Of a stretch of 64,000 bases of DNA, positions 54,923 through 63,133 are shown one piece after another. The notes under the pieces were generated by a model. The model saw only the letters and a program-made list of their open reading frames with translations, was not told the origin of the DNA and searched no databases. This stretch comes from Mycobacterium gallinarum. Lineage in GTDB: Bacteria; Actinomycetota; Actinomycetes; Mycobacteriales; Mycobacteriaceae. The stretch spans positions 1,178,001-1,242,000 of the forward strand of contig NZ_AP022601.1 in assembly GCF_010726765.1 (NCBI RefSeq), in the 5' to 3' direction. The position numbers were made by a program, and so were the translations under genes. How positions within the stretch are numbered: position 1 is the stretch's first letter; every line of letters starts with the position of its first letter.

Positions 54923-55792
54923 CTACGCGGCGATTCGCTGCAGGAAGAAACGCATGAGGTCGGCGACTTCTTCGGCAGCGGTTTCGAGCAGGAAGTGGCC
55001 GCCCTCGAGGAGGTGGATCTCGGCGTCGTGCGCGTCCTTTCCAAACGCGCGGGCGCCGTCGGGCCCGAAGATCGGGTCGGCCTGACCCCAGACGGCGAGC
55101 ACCGGCACCTTGCTCGTGCGCAGGTAGTCGTGCAGCGCCGGATACATAGGCGCATTGGTCGCGTAGTCGCGGAACAGCGCGAGCTGGATCTGGTCGTTGC
55201 CCGGCCGGCTCACCAGAGCCACATCGTGGATCCAGGTGTCGGGACTGACGAGCGATTCGTCGTCGACGCCGGTCAGGTACTGCCATTTGATTCCCTCGAC
55301 ACTCAGCGCGCTCCGCACTCCGGCCTCGGTGTCGGGGTTCTGGTCGCGCTGGTAGTCCCAGACCGCGGTCCAGAAGCTCTCGACGAAACCCTCGTCGTAG
55401 CCGTTGCCGTTTTGCGTGACGATTGCGGTGATCGCCTGCGGGCGCCGCAGCGCCAGGCGCCACCCGATGGGCGCACCGTAATCCTGGACGTAGATGGCAT
55501 ATCGGGTCACGCCCAGTTCGGCAAGCAGTCCTTCTGTGAGATCGGTCAGCGCGTCGAAGGTGTAGTCGAATTCGTCGACGGCCGGCGCGTCGGAGAGTCC
55601 GAAGCCGAGGTGGTCGGGCGCGATCACGTGGTAGCGGTCGGCGAGCCGGGGGATGAGGTCGCGGAACATGAACGAACTGGTAGGGAAGCCGTGCAGCAGG
55701 ACGAGCGTCGGCGCATCCTGCGAACCCGCTTCGCGGTAGAACAACCGATGGTCATCGACGGTGGCGTAGCGGTGGTGGACCTGAACTCCCAT
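54923..55792 (-). CDS. Alpha/beta hydrolase, haloalkane-dehalogenase/epoxide-hydrolase type
   Basis: The 289-residue hydrolase has the oxyanion loop LHGFPTSS, the nucleophile elbow VQDYGAPIG with an Asp (D104) rather than Ser, an acid around D239 (GQADPIFG) and the catalytic H266 in EGGHFLLE. An Asp nucleophile is typical of haloalkane dehalogenases, epoxide hydrolases and fluoroacetate dehalogenases. The halide-binding Trp normally next to the nucleophile is Tyr105 here, so a classical haloalkane substrate is uncertain. AAAGGAG precedes the ATG. It is first in a two-gene unit with the HAD gene and divergent from a CGNR regulator. Confidence 0.85.
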   Translation of the reverse strand: MGVQVHHRYATVDDHRLFYREAGSQDAPTLVLLHGFPTSSFMFRDLIPRLADRYHVIAPDHLGFGLSDAPAVDEFDYTFDALTDLTEGLLAELGVTRYAIYVQDYGAPIGWRLALRRPQAITAIVTQNGNGYDEGFVESFWTAVWDYQRDQNPDTEAGVRSALSVEGIKWQYLTGVDDESLVSPDTWIHDVALVSRPGNDQIQLALFRDYATNAPMYPALHDYLRTSKVPVLAVWGQADPIFGPDGARAFGKDAHDAEIHLLEGGHFLLETAAEEVADLMRFFLQRIAA

Positions 55793-55794
55793 GA

Positions 55795-55861
55795 CTAACT
55801 CCTTTGAGTATTTTTACCAGTTAGTGACATGCCTACTCGTTCCGATGTAACCTGTCAATAT
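55795..55861. promoter_or_regulatory. Divergent operator region of the hydrolase/CGNR pair
   Basis: The 86-bp gap is unusually AT-rich. It holds ACTAACT (55795-55801) and its inverse AGTTAGT (55819-55825). A second pair of related 14-base sites point away from each other: 55810-55823 on the minus strand and 55848-55861 on the plus strand share TAAC--GT-AA-AT (10 of 14). These are candidate sites for the CGNR regulator. Confidence 0.4.
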
Positions 55862-55878
55862 TAATTTGGAGGTTAGAT

Positions 55879-56391
55879 ATGGATCTGGTGGTGGTGGCCC
55901 CGCCGGACGAGGGGTTTCTGCTCGATCTGCTCAACACAACGCCTGTGATCGACGGCGCCGTGCATGACGGCCTCGCCGATTCGGCAGAGGCCAAAGTCTG
56001 GATGCGTGCCCACGACGTCGCGGACACCAAGACGGAGCTGGCGGCACTGCGGCAGGCACGGTCGGCCCTGCAGGAGGTGGTGCGCGGCCAGACCGGCCCC
56101 AAGGCGCTCAAGCGCTTTGTCGACGACGTCCGCCTGCGGCCGGTCGCAGGTGACGACGGTTTGGACTGGCGGGTGGACGGTGCTACCGGCGCGGCGCGTG
56201 CGGTCCTGGCCTGGGACGCGCTGCGGATCTCCAGCCCGGGCCGGTTGCGTCCCTGTGCGAACGATGAATGCCGGTTGTTCCTCATCGACCGCAGCAAGCC
56301 CAACACCGCCAGATGGTGTTCGATGGCCATCTGCGGCAACCGGATGAAAGCCCGCAGGCACTACCGTCGCGCGCGGACGGCCGAGGTATGA
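55879..56391 (+). CDS. CGNR zinc-finger regulator
   Basis: This 170-residue protein has the ABATE-like N-terminal domain and the C-terminal CGNR zinc finger: CANDECRLFLID followed by RWCSMAICGNRMKARRHYRR, with four Cys ligands and the name-giving CGNR. The family is thought to bind DNA as transcription factors. GGAGG precedes the ATG. It is divergent from the hydrolase/HAD genes and overlaps the MOSC fusion gene by four bases, so it probably controls both flanks. Confidence 0.9.
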   Translation: MDLVVVAPPDEGFLLDLLNTTPVIDGAVHDGLADSAEAKVWMRAHDVADTKTELAALRQARSALQEVVRGQTGPKALKRFVDDVRLRPVAGDDGLDWRVDGATGAARAVLAWDALRISSPGRLRPCANDECRLFLIDRSKPNTARWCSMAICGNRMKARRHYRRARTAEV

Positions 56392-58103
56392 ACGGCCCCG
56401 TGGTGCCCACCCTGGTGTCCCTCAACGTCGGGATGCCCGCCGACGTGCCGTGGCGGGGGAAGACCGTCCACACCGGCATCTACAAGAAGCCGGTGCGGGG
56501 CCCGGTGATGGTGCGGCGCCTCAATATCGACGGCGACGGTCAGGGCGACCTCAACGGTCACGGCGGCGAACAACGCGCCGTCATGGTGTACCAAACGGAG
56601 TCGTATGAGCACTGGCAGCGCCATTTCGGCCGTGACGACCTCGAGCCGGGCACGTTCGGTGAGAACTTCACGATCACCGGTCTCAGCGACGACGAGGTGT
56701 GCATCGGGGACAGGTATCGCATCGGGGAGGCCGAGTTCGAGGTCACTCAGCCGCGCGTGACGTGCTTTCGCGTCGGTATTCGACTCGGCGAGCCCGAGAT
56801 GCCCAATCTCCTTGTCGCCCATCACCGCCCGGGGTTCTACTTCCGCGTCATCGAAGAAGGTCGCGTCGCCTCGGGCGACGAGATCGTGCGGACACGGCGC
56901 GGACGCCACGCACTGAGCGTCGCCGACGTCGACGCGTTGCTGTATCTGCCCGACCGCGACGTCGACATGCTCCGCAAGGCGGTGGACATCCCCGCGCTGA
57001 GCCCCGGGTGGCAGCAGTCTTTCGCCGAGCTGCTGGCCGCGCACGACAGTCCCTGCGGCGCAACGTCGCCGGCGATCGGAGTCGAACCCGGTTGGCCCGG
57101 ATTCCGCGCACTGCGGGTGGTCGAAACGCGCCGCGAAAGCCCGTCGGTCCTTTCGATCGAGCTCGAAACCGCCGATGGCGCGGCGCTGCCCACCGCGCGG
57201 CCCGGACAGTTCCTGACGCTACGCGTCCCGGCGGGCGACCCCGCACCACTGCGCAGCTACTCGCTGTCGAGCACCGGCGTCCGGTACCGGATCAGCGTGA
57301 AGCGCGAGGAACGGGGCCGGGTGAGCACCTGGATCCACGACAACCTCAGCCCAGGGGCCGTGGTCGAGGCGGCCGCTCCACGTGGTGACTTCTATCTGGG
57401 CGACGAGACCGATCCGGTCGTGTTCGTGTCGGCGGGTATCGGCATCACCCCGGTGCTCGCAATGCTGCACGCGTTGGCCGCGCAGCGCAGCGAGCGAGAC
57501 ATCTGGTGGCTCCACATCACCCGCGACGCGCAGAGCCTGGCATTCGGCGGCGAAGTCGGCGAACTCATCGGCTCGCTGCCCAACGCGCGGCAGCGGGTTT
57601 TCTACACCGCCGAGGGCGGCAGGCCGCGTATGGCGGCAGTCGAAGCGCTCGGTCTGCCCCGCGACGCGATCGCGTATCTCTGCGGGCCAGGACAGTTCAT
57701 GGCCGACATGCGTGATGCGCTCGCGGGCGCCGGGATTGACGAATCCCGCATCCACTCCGAGCTCTTCGGCGCGCTGCCGCCGATCAACCCCGGCATCATC
57801 GATGCGCCACAGCGGACACCGCATCTGCCCGACGGCCCGCAGGGCACCGGGCCGGCAGTGTCGTTCGCGCGCAGCGGGATCACCGCCAACTGGTCGGACG
57901 ACTACGCCAGCATTCTCGAACTCGCCGAGGCTTGCGACGTCCCGACGCGCTTCTCCTGCCGCAGCGGTGTGTGCCACATCTGCGTCACGCCGTTGGTGGA
58001 CGGGACCGTCGCCTACCCGCAGCCGCCGCTGGAGTTGCCCGAGGAGGGGACCGTGCTGATCTGTTCGGCGAAACCGTCGTTGGGCGTCGTATTGGACCTG
58101 TGA
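56388..58103 (+). CDS. MOSC-ferredoxin reductase-ferredoxin fusion protein
   Basis: The 571-residue protein joins three units. Residues 1 to ~220 are a YiiM-like MOSC domain with its 3-alpha tail (VSLNVGMPADVPW; NGHGGEQRAVMVYQ; QPRVTCFRVG). Residues ~235-465 are an FAD/NAD(P) reductase (LRSYSLSS for FAD; FVSAGIGITPVLAML for NAD(P)). The C-terminal ~90 residues are a plant-type 2Fe-2S ferredoxin with CRSGVCHIC and a last Cys in LICSAKP. MOSC domains carry a sulfide or bind the molybdenum cofactor; YiiM-type proteins reduce N-hydroxylated compounds. A self-sufficient reductase for such substrates is plausible. ATG overlaps the CGNR stop. Confidence 0.9.
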   Translation: MNGPVVPTLVSLNVGMPADVPWRGKTVHTGIYKKPVRGPVMVRRLNIDGDGQGDLNGHGGEQRAVMVYQTESYEHWQRHFGRDDLEPGTFGENFTITGLSDDEVCIGDRYRIGEAEFEVTQPRVTCFRVGIRLGEPEMPNLLVAHHRPGFYFRVIEEGRVASGDEIVRTRRGRHALSVADVDALLYLPDRDVDMLRKAVDIPALSPGWQQSFAELLAAHDSPCGATSPAIGVEPGWPGFRALRVVETRRESPSVLSIELETADGAALPTARPGQFLTLRVPAGDPAPLRSYSLSSTGVRYRISVKREERGRVSTWIHDNLSPGAVVEAAAPRGDFYLGDETDPVVFVSAGIGITPVLAMLHALAAQRSERDIWWLHITRDAQSLAFGGEVGELIGSLPNARQRVFYTAEGGRPRMAAVEALGLPRDAIAYLCGPGQFMADMRDALAGAGIDESRIHSELFGALPPINPGIIDAPQRTPHLPDGPQGTGPAVSFARSGITANWSDDYASILELAEACDVPTRFSCRSGVCHICVTPLVDGTVAYPQPPLELPEEGTVLICSAKPSLGVVLDL

Positions 58104-58133
58104 GCCGTCCGCTGTTCGGTCAGACTGTGTCGC

Positions 58134-58679
58134 GTGGTCACTATTCCAGCGGTGGTGTGGCGGGGTGGGTTCGCGCTTCGCGCGCTGACGACCGGCGGCG
58201 TCGTCGGGCTCTGTGTCGGTGTGCTGGCGTGGCTCGATTCGGGGTTCTGGATTTCTGGTGTGATCGTGCTCGTCGTCGTCGGCACGTTCTACGGCGTCTG
58301 GATGGCCCGCCGCATGGCGCGGTACTGGCCGGGTGCCAAAGACCTCACCGGCGAGGAGCGCGTCGCGGTGGCACGGGCGGTCCGAATGGGGCAGCCGCTC
58401 GATGACGATCGCCTGGCCCAGCCGGTCGTGGACTACGCCCGCGGGCTGCACGAGGCCGCGGAGACGGCTCGCTGGTTGCGCTGGGTGCTCATCGTCGTCC
58501 TCGCCGTGGCGGTGGCGACGGCGGCGTGGGATGCCGTTTACGGTTCGTGGCGCAATCTCATCGCGTCGGCCATTTATCTGGTGGCCCTTGGAGTCGAGGT
58601 GTTCTGGCTGCCGAAGCGCCAGGCGCAGCTGTTGGCCAACGCCGACACAGCCGCGGCATTGGCCCGAAAGTCTCTGTAA
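58134..58679 (+). CDS. Membrane protein of unknown function (181 aa)
   Basis: The protein has four predicted membrane helices in two pairs (about residues 15-35, 41-58, 113-131 and 139-155), with a conserved-looking cytoplasmic loop DLTGEERVAVARAVRMGQPLDDDRLAQPVVDYARGLHE between the pairs. A GTG start at 58134 lies seven bases after CAGACT, which could be a -10 of a leaderless message. No function is known; similar proteins are common in mycobacteria. Confidence 0.78.
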   Translation: MVTIPAVVWRGGFALRALTTGGVVGLCVGVLAWLDSGFWISGVIVLVVVGTFYGVWMARRMARYWPGAKDLTGEERVAVARAVRMGQPLDDDRLAQPVVDYARGLHEAAETARWLRWVLIVVLAVAVATAAWDAVYGSWRNLIASAIYLVALGVEVFWLPKRQAQLLANADTAAALARKSL

Positions 58680-58709
58680 CGCCGAGCCCTATCTGGTAAC
58701 CCAGTCAAT

Positions 58710-59351
58710 GTGAGCTTCGAGGCGAACTATGTCAGGACGCGGCGCCAGCTGCGCGGGGTGGCCGAAAGTCTGATCGCCGGACCGCAGTACCGATCGGCGG
58801 GCACGATTCGGCTCGCCGTGCGCCCGGACGGCTTCGCCGCGGTGACGATCCCGGTCGCGGTGCACGGCACCGAACTGGTCCTGCCGAACGATGCGGTCCC
58901 GTTGGAGGGCCCGATGAGTTTGATAGCCGAGGCCGCCGGCATCGTCGCCGGTCCACCCGAGGGCGTCTACACGCTCGTCGATGCGCTGGCGCCAGACGCC
59001 GATCTGAGGCTGGACGCGCATGCTGCCGAATGGGTCAACCGCAGCCACTATGCGGGTGGGTACGCATTGAAGACTTTTCTGCCCGAATGTCATCCGGTGC
59101 TGTGGCCCGAACACTTCGACGTGGCGGTGACCCAGGACGAAGTCGACTACGGCGTATCGGCCGGCGACGAGCAGCATCCGATGCCCTACGCGTACGTCGG
59201 CCCGCCGTCGGTGCCCGCCGGGGAATTCTGGAACGCGTCGTTCGGCGCCATCTACCCTCTTGACCACACCATCGACGTCGATGGGCTGACCAGCCGCATC
59301 GCCGATTTCTTCGAACGCGGTCGTCGTGAACTATCGGCGGTTTCGTCATGA
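58710..59351 (+). CDS. Conserved hypothetical protein (213 aa)
   Basis: This soluble protein begins with a GTG at 58710 (MSFEANYVRTRRQLRGVAESL) and contains GTIRLAVRPDGFAAVTIPV, VPLEGPMSLIAEAAG and a His/Trp-rich middle (PECHPVLWPEHFDVAVTQDEVDYG). There is no signal peptide or membrane helix. It appears to be a conserved actinobacterial family, but I cannot name a function. It lies upstream of trxA on the same strand, 45 bp away. Confidence 0.75.
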   Translation: MSFEANYVRTRRQLRGVAESLIAGPQYRSAGTIRLAVRPDGFAAVTIPVAVHGTELVLPNDAVPLEGPMSLIAEAAGIVAGPPEGVYTLVDALAPDADLRLDAHAAEWVNRSHYAGGYALKTFLPECHPVLWPEHFDVAVTQDEVDYGVSAGDEQHPMPYAYVGPPSVPAGEFWNASFGAIYPLDHTIDVDGLTSRIADFFERGRRELSAVSS

Positions 59352-59396
59352 CCACATACTGGGAACAGACGGTCTGAGCCTGACGTTAGGAGAAAC

Positions 59397-59762
59397 GTGG
59401 CTACCAAAGACATCACCGCCGAACAATTCAACGAGACCATTACGGACAACGACATCGTGTTGGTCGATTTCTGGGCGTCGTGGTGCGGGCCGTGTAAGGC
59501 GTTTGCTCCGACGTTCGCCGCGTCCTCGGAGCAGCACCCCGACGTCGTCTTCGCGAAGGTCGACACCGAGGCGGAGCAGGAGCTCGCCGCCGCTGCCGAC
59601 ATCCGCTCGATCCCGACCCTGATGGTGTTCAAGAAGGGCAAGCTGGTCTTCAACCAGGCAGGAGCGCTGCCACCGGCCGCACTCGAGGACCTGGTTCAGA
59701 AGGTGAAGGACTTCGACGTCGACGCGGCGATGGCCGCTCAGGAGAACGGTCAGCCCGAGTAA
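59397..59762 (+). CDS. trxA: Thioredoxin
   Basis: The 121-residue protein has the active site WASWCGPCK with redox cysteines 30 and 33 and the cis-Pro loop RSIPTLMVFKKGK. It reduces protein disulfides in the cytoplasm. The start is GTG 59397 behind AGGAGA. The C-terminal ~15 residues (DAAMAAQENGQPE) extend beyond the usual fold. The position matches M. tuberculosis Rv1470. Confidence 0.95.
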   Translation: MATKDITAEQFNETITDNDIVLVDFWASWCGPCKAFAPTFAASSEQHPDVVFAKVDTEAEQELAAAADIRSIPTLMVFKKGKLVFNQAGALPPAALEDLVQKVKDFDVDAAMAAQENGQPE

Positions 59763-59779
59763 CGATTGCACGCGATAGC

Positions 59780-60616
59780 GTGCAGTCCGTGACCGAGCAC
59801 CCAGAGCAAAACTTCGTCCTCGTCGACCGGCCGCGCCCGCATGTGGCGTTGGTGACGCTGAACCGTCCCGAGCGAATGAATTCCATGGCGTTCGACGTCA
59901 TGGTCCCGCTCAAGGCGGTCCTCGACGAGCTCACCTACGACAACTCGGTGCGCGTGATCGTGCTCACAGGTGCCGGTCGTGGATTCTCCTCGGGTGCCGA
60001 TCACAAGTCGGCGGGCTCCGTACCTCACATCGACGGGCTGACCCGTCCCAGCTTTGCGCTGCGGTCCATGGAGGTGCTCGACGACGTGATCCTCGCGCTG
60101 CGCAAGATGCACCAGCCGGTCATCGCCGCGGTCAACGGCGCCGCGATCGGCGGGGGACTGTGCCTGGCTCTGGCCTGCGACATCCGTGTTGCCGCAGCTG
60201 GCGCATACTTTCGCGCTGCGGGGATCAACAACGGGCTGACGGCAAGCGAACTCGGGCTGTCGTATCTGCTGCCCCGTGCGATCGGCACCTCTCGGGCATT
60301 CGAGCTGATGCTGACCGGCCGCGACGTGGACGCCGATGAAGCCCAGCGCATCGGGCTGGTGTCGCAGGCCGTACCCGACGCGGACCTGCTCGACGTCTGC
60401 TACGAAATCGGCGAGCGCATCGCGTCGTTCTCCCGGCCGGGAATCGAATTGACCAAGCGCACGCTTTGGAGTGGACTTGACGCCGGTAGCCTAGAGGCAC
60501 ATATGCAGGCCGAAGGCCTGGGACAACTCTTCGTCCGACTGCTCACCGCCAATTTCGAGGAAGCGGTTGCAGCGCGCGCGGAGAAGCGGGCCCCGGTCTT
60601 CACCGACGACAAGTAG
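59780..60616 (+). CDS. echA12: Crotonase-family protein, EchA12-like
   Basis: This 278-residue crotonase has the oxyanion-hole segments GAGRGFSSGADH and NGAAIGGGLCLALACD. The two glutamates used by classical enoyl-CoA hydratases are missing: the GGGxE position is Cys128 and the PE position is Gly148. A Glu157 in TASELGLSYLLPR sits where isomerases of the PaaG group place their catalytic acid. So an isomerase or other crotonase reaction is likelier than hydration. GTG 59780 is used; GTG 59789 (MTEHPEQ) is also possible. The next gene follows after 19 bp. Confidence 0.88.
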   Translation: MQSVTEHPEQNFVLVDRPRPHVALVTLNRPERMNSMAFDVMVPLKAVLDELTYDNSVRVIVLTGAGRGFSSGADHKSAGSVPHIDGLTRPSFALRSMEVLDDVILALRKMHQPVIAAVNGAAIGGGLCLALACDIRVAAAGAYFRAAGINNGLTASELGLSYLLPRAIGTSRAFELMLTGRDVDADEAQRIGLVSQAVPDADLLDVCYEIGERIASFSRPGIELTKRTLWSGLDAGSLEAHMQAEGLGQLFVRLLTANFEEAVAARAEKRAPVFTDDK

Positions 60617-60635
60617 GAACTGAGGAGAGTGCAGC

Positions 60636-62264
60636 GTGATCACCGCAACGGACCTGGAGGTCCGCGCCGGCGCGCGCACGCTGCTCTCCACTGAAGGTGC
60701 CGCGCTACGGGTGCAGCCCGGCGACCGGATCGGTTTGGTCGGACGAAACGGCGCGGGCAAGACCACCACCATGCGGATTCTGGCAGGGGAGGGCGAGCCC
60801 TACGCGGGCACGATCACCCGCGCGGGTGACGTCGGATATCTGCCGCAGGATCCCAGGGAGGGTGACCTCGACGTCTTGGCCCGGGATCGCGTGCTGTCGG
60901 CGCGTGGCCTTGATTCGCTGCTCGCGGATCTGGAGAAGCAGCAGGCGTTGATGGCCGAGGTCGCCGACGACGACGCGCGCGACAAGGCGGTCCGCCGTTA
61001 CGGCCAGCTCGAGGAGCGGTTCGCCGCGCTCGGCGGTTACGCCGCCGAAAGCGAGGCAGGCCGAATCTGCGCGAGTCTCGGCTTGGCGGAACGTGTTCTG
61101 ACCCAGCCACTGCGGACCCTGTCCGGTGGCCAGCGTCGTCGAGTGGAACTCGCACGAATCCTGTTCGCCGCATCCGAATCCGGTGCCGGTTCGTCGACGA
61201 CGCTCTTACTCGACGAGCCGACCAACCACCTCGACGCCGACTCCGTGGGCTGGCTGCGGGAATTCCTCCAGCAGCACAAGGGCGGCCTCATCGTCATCAG
61301 CCACAATGTCGACCTGCTCGCCGACGTGGTCAACCGCGTCTGGTTCCTCGACGCGGTGCGTGGCGAGGCCGACGTCTACAACATGGGCTGGCAGAAGTAC
61401 CTCGACGCGCGCGCCACCGACGAGCAGCGTCGCCGCCGCGAACGCGCCAATGCCGAACGCAAGGCCAGTGCGCTGCGGACGCAGGCCGCGAAGATGGGGG
61501 CCAAGGCCACCAAAGCCGTTGCGGCACAGAATATGCTGCGCCGAGCGGACCGGATGATGGCGGCGCTGGACGAGGAGCGAGTGGCCGACAAGGTGGCGCG
61601 GATCAAGTTCCCGACGCCGGCGTCGTGCGGCCGCGTGCCACTGGTCGCCAAAGGCCTGACGAAGAACTACGGGTCGCTCGAGGTGTTCACCGGGGTGGAT
61701 CTTGCGATCGACCGCGGATCGCGCGTCGTGGTGCTCGGACTCAACGGCGCGGGCAAGACCACACTGCTGCGGATACTGGCAGGGGCTGAAACCGCCGACG
61801 CGGGAACGCTGGAACCCGGGCATGGACTGAGGCTCGGCTACTTCGCCCAGGAACACGACACGCTCGATGACCGTGCCACGGTGTGGGAGAACATCCGCCA
61901 CGCCGCACCCGACACCGGCGAACAGGATCTGCGGGGTCTGTTGGGCGCGTTCATGTTCAGCGGTCCGCAGCTCGAACAACCCGCGGGGACGCTGTCCGGT
62001 GGCGAGAAGACCAGGCTGGCGCTGGCCGGGCTCGTCGCGTCGACGGCGAACGTGCTGTTGCTTGACGAGCCGACCAACAATCTCGATCCCGCTTCGCGCG
62101 AGCAGGTGCTCGACGCATTGCGAAGCTATGTCGGTGCGGTGGTACTGGTTACGCACGATCCGGGGGCCGCCGAGGCACTGAATCCGCAACGCGTGGTGCT
62201 ACTGCCGGACGGCACCGAAGACTTCTGGTCGAACGACTATCGGGATCTCATCGAGCTCGCCTGA
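60636..62264 (+). CDS. ABC-F family ATPase (Rv1473-like)
   Basis: The 542-residue protein holds two ABC ATPase domains in one chain and no membrane segment, as in ABC-F proteins that act on ribosomes. Walker A motifs are GRNGAGKTTT and GLNGAGKTTL; signatures LSGGQRRRVELA and LSGGEKTRLALA; Walker B LLLDEPTNHLD and LLLDEPTNNLD. The linker between domains is Arg/Ala-rich (DEQRRRRERANAERKASALRTQAAK), as expected of the P-site tRNA interaction motif. Rv1473 has been linked to macrolide tolerance. The start is GTG 60636. Confidence 0.94.
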   Translation: MITATDLEVRAGARTLLSTEGAALRVQPGDRIGLVGRNGAGKTTTMRILAGEGEPYAGTITRAGDVGYLPQDPREGDLDVLARDRVLSARGLDSLLADLEKQQALMAEVADDDARDKAVRRYGQLEERFAALGGYAAESEAGRICASLGLAERVLTQPLRTLSGGQRRRVELARILFAASESGAGSSTTLLLDEPTNHLDADSVGWLREFLQQHKGGLIVISHNVDLLADVVNRVWFLDAVRGEADVYNMGWQKYLDARATDEQRRRRERANAERKASALRTQAAKMGAKATKAVAAQNMLRRADRMMAALDEERVADKVARIKFPTPASCGRVPLVAKGLTKNYGSLEVFTGVDLAIDRGSRVVVLGLNGAGKTTLLRILAGAETADAGTLEPGHGLRLGYFAQEHDTLDDRATVWENIRHAAPDTGEQDLRGLLGAFMFSGPQLEQPAGTLSGGEKTRLALAGLVASTANVLLLDEPTNNLDPASREQVLDALRSYVGAVVLVTHDPGAAEALNPQRVVLLPDGTEDFWSNDYRDLIELA

Positions 62265-62278
62265 GCCGTCGGCAAACT

Positions 62279-62312
62279 GTTTCGCCGAAACCTCATCCGC
62301 TTGTGTAAGCGG
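62279..62312. promoter_or_regulatory. Two adjacent perfect palindromes before the small HTH gene
   Basis: GTTTCG-C-CGAAAC (62279-62291) and CCGCTT-GTGT-AAGCGG (62297-62312) lie in the 97-bp gap between the ABC-F gene and the small HTH gene. They may act as a terminator-like hairpin pair after the ABC-F gene or as operators for the HTH protein. Confidence 0.45.
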
Positions 62313-62361
62313 TTCCTAGGCTGGGTACTCGTCGGGGGATCAATCGCGCGGGGAGGTGCCG

Positions 62362-62559
62362 ATGAAGAAACCGAGCAAGGCCAGAGACGAATTGCTCACC
62401 GAATTGAAGAGCGCTTACGAAGGCGGTGCGAGCATCCGGACGCTGGTCGCGTCGACGGGTCGCTCGTACGGGTCGATACACAGCATGTTGCGTGAATCGG
62501 GAACCACGATGCGCAGCCGCGGCGGTCCCAACCATCGCAGCCGCAGGCACTACGGCTGA
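62362..62559 (+). CDS. Small helix-turn-helix protein (Rv1473A-like)
   Basis: The 65-residue basic protein (MKKPSKARDELLTELKSAYEGG...) is almost entirely one helix-turn-helix: ASIRTLVASTGRSYGSIHSMLRESG, followed by an Arg-rich tail (MRSRGGPNHRSRRHYG). ATG 62362 follows GGGAGG. It probably binds DNA; the counterpart Rv1473A is listed as a possible regulator. It may act on the palindromes upstream. Its end overlaps the convergent TetR gene by ten bases. Confidence 0.82.
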   Translation: MKKPSKARDELLTELKSAYEGGASIRTLVASTGRSYGSIHSMLRESGTTMRSRGGPNHRSRRHYG

Positions 62560-63131
62560 CCGCCTGGCTGAGCCTGGCGCAATGAAGCTTCGACCAGGTC
62601 CAGTACGCCACTGAGCTTTTCGGGATCATCACCCGAAGCGAGCCGGGCAACGAGGCCGTCGAGCACCAGATCCAGGTACGTCTGCAGCACTGCGCTCGGC
62701 ACGTCATCGCGAAGCCTGCCGGCCTGTTTCTGGCGGCGCAGCCGCGCAGTAGTGGCCGCCGAAAGCTCGGCGGACCGCTCCATCCAACCCCGATGAAACT
62801 CCGGGTCGTTGCGCAGCTTGCGCGCGATCTCGAGCCGCGTCGCCAACCAGTCGAACTGCTCCGGGGCCGCCAACATGTCCCGCATCACCTGAACGAGACC
62901 CTCGCGCGACGCGACGTCGGCCATGCGTTCGGCGTCCTCGCGCGCTAACTCGAAGAACAACGTGTCCTTGTCGCGGAAGTGGTGGAAGATGGCGCCGCGC
63001 GACAGCCCGATCGTCTGCTCGAGCCGCCGCACAGTTGCCTTGTCGTATCCGTACTCCGCGAAACACCGCCGGGCACCGTCGAGTATCTGACGGCGGCGCG
63101 CCGCCAAATGGTTCTCGGTGACCCGGGGCAT
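62550..63131 (-). CDS. TetR-family regulator beside acn (Rv1474c-like)
   Basis: The 193-residue regulator has the TetR helix-turn-helix ILDGARRCFAEYGYDKATVRRLEQTIGLSRGAIFHHFRDKDTL. It follows acn by two bases on the same strand, so it is read from the acn message. In Corynebacterium the matching gene (acnR) represses aconitase, and the same role is likely here. Confidence 0.9.
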   Translation of the reverse strand: MPRVTENHLAARRRQILDGARRCFAEYGYDKATVRRLEQTIGLSRGAIFHHFRDKDTLFFELAREDAERMADVASREGLVQVMRDMLAAPEQFDWLATRLEIARKLRNDPEFHRGWMERSAELSAATTARLRRQKQAGRLRDDVPSAVLQTYLDLVLDGLVARLASGDDPEKLSGVLDLVEASLRQAQPGGQP

Positions 63132-63133
63132 GC

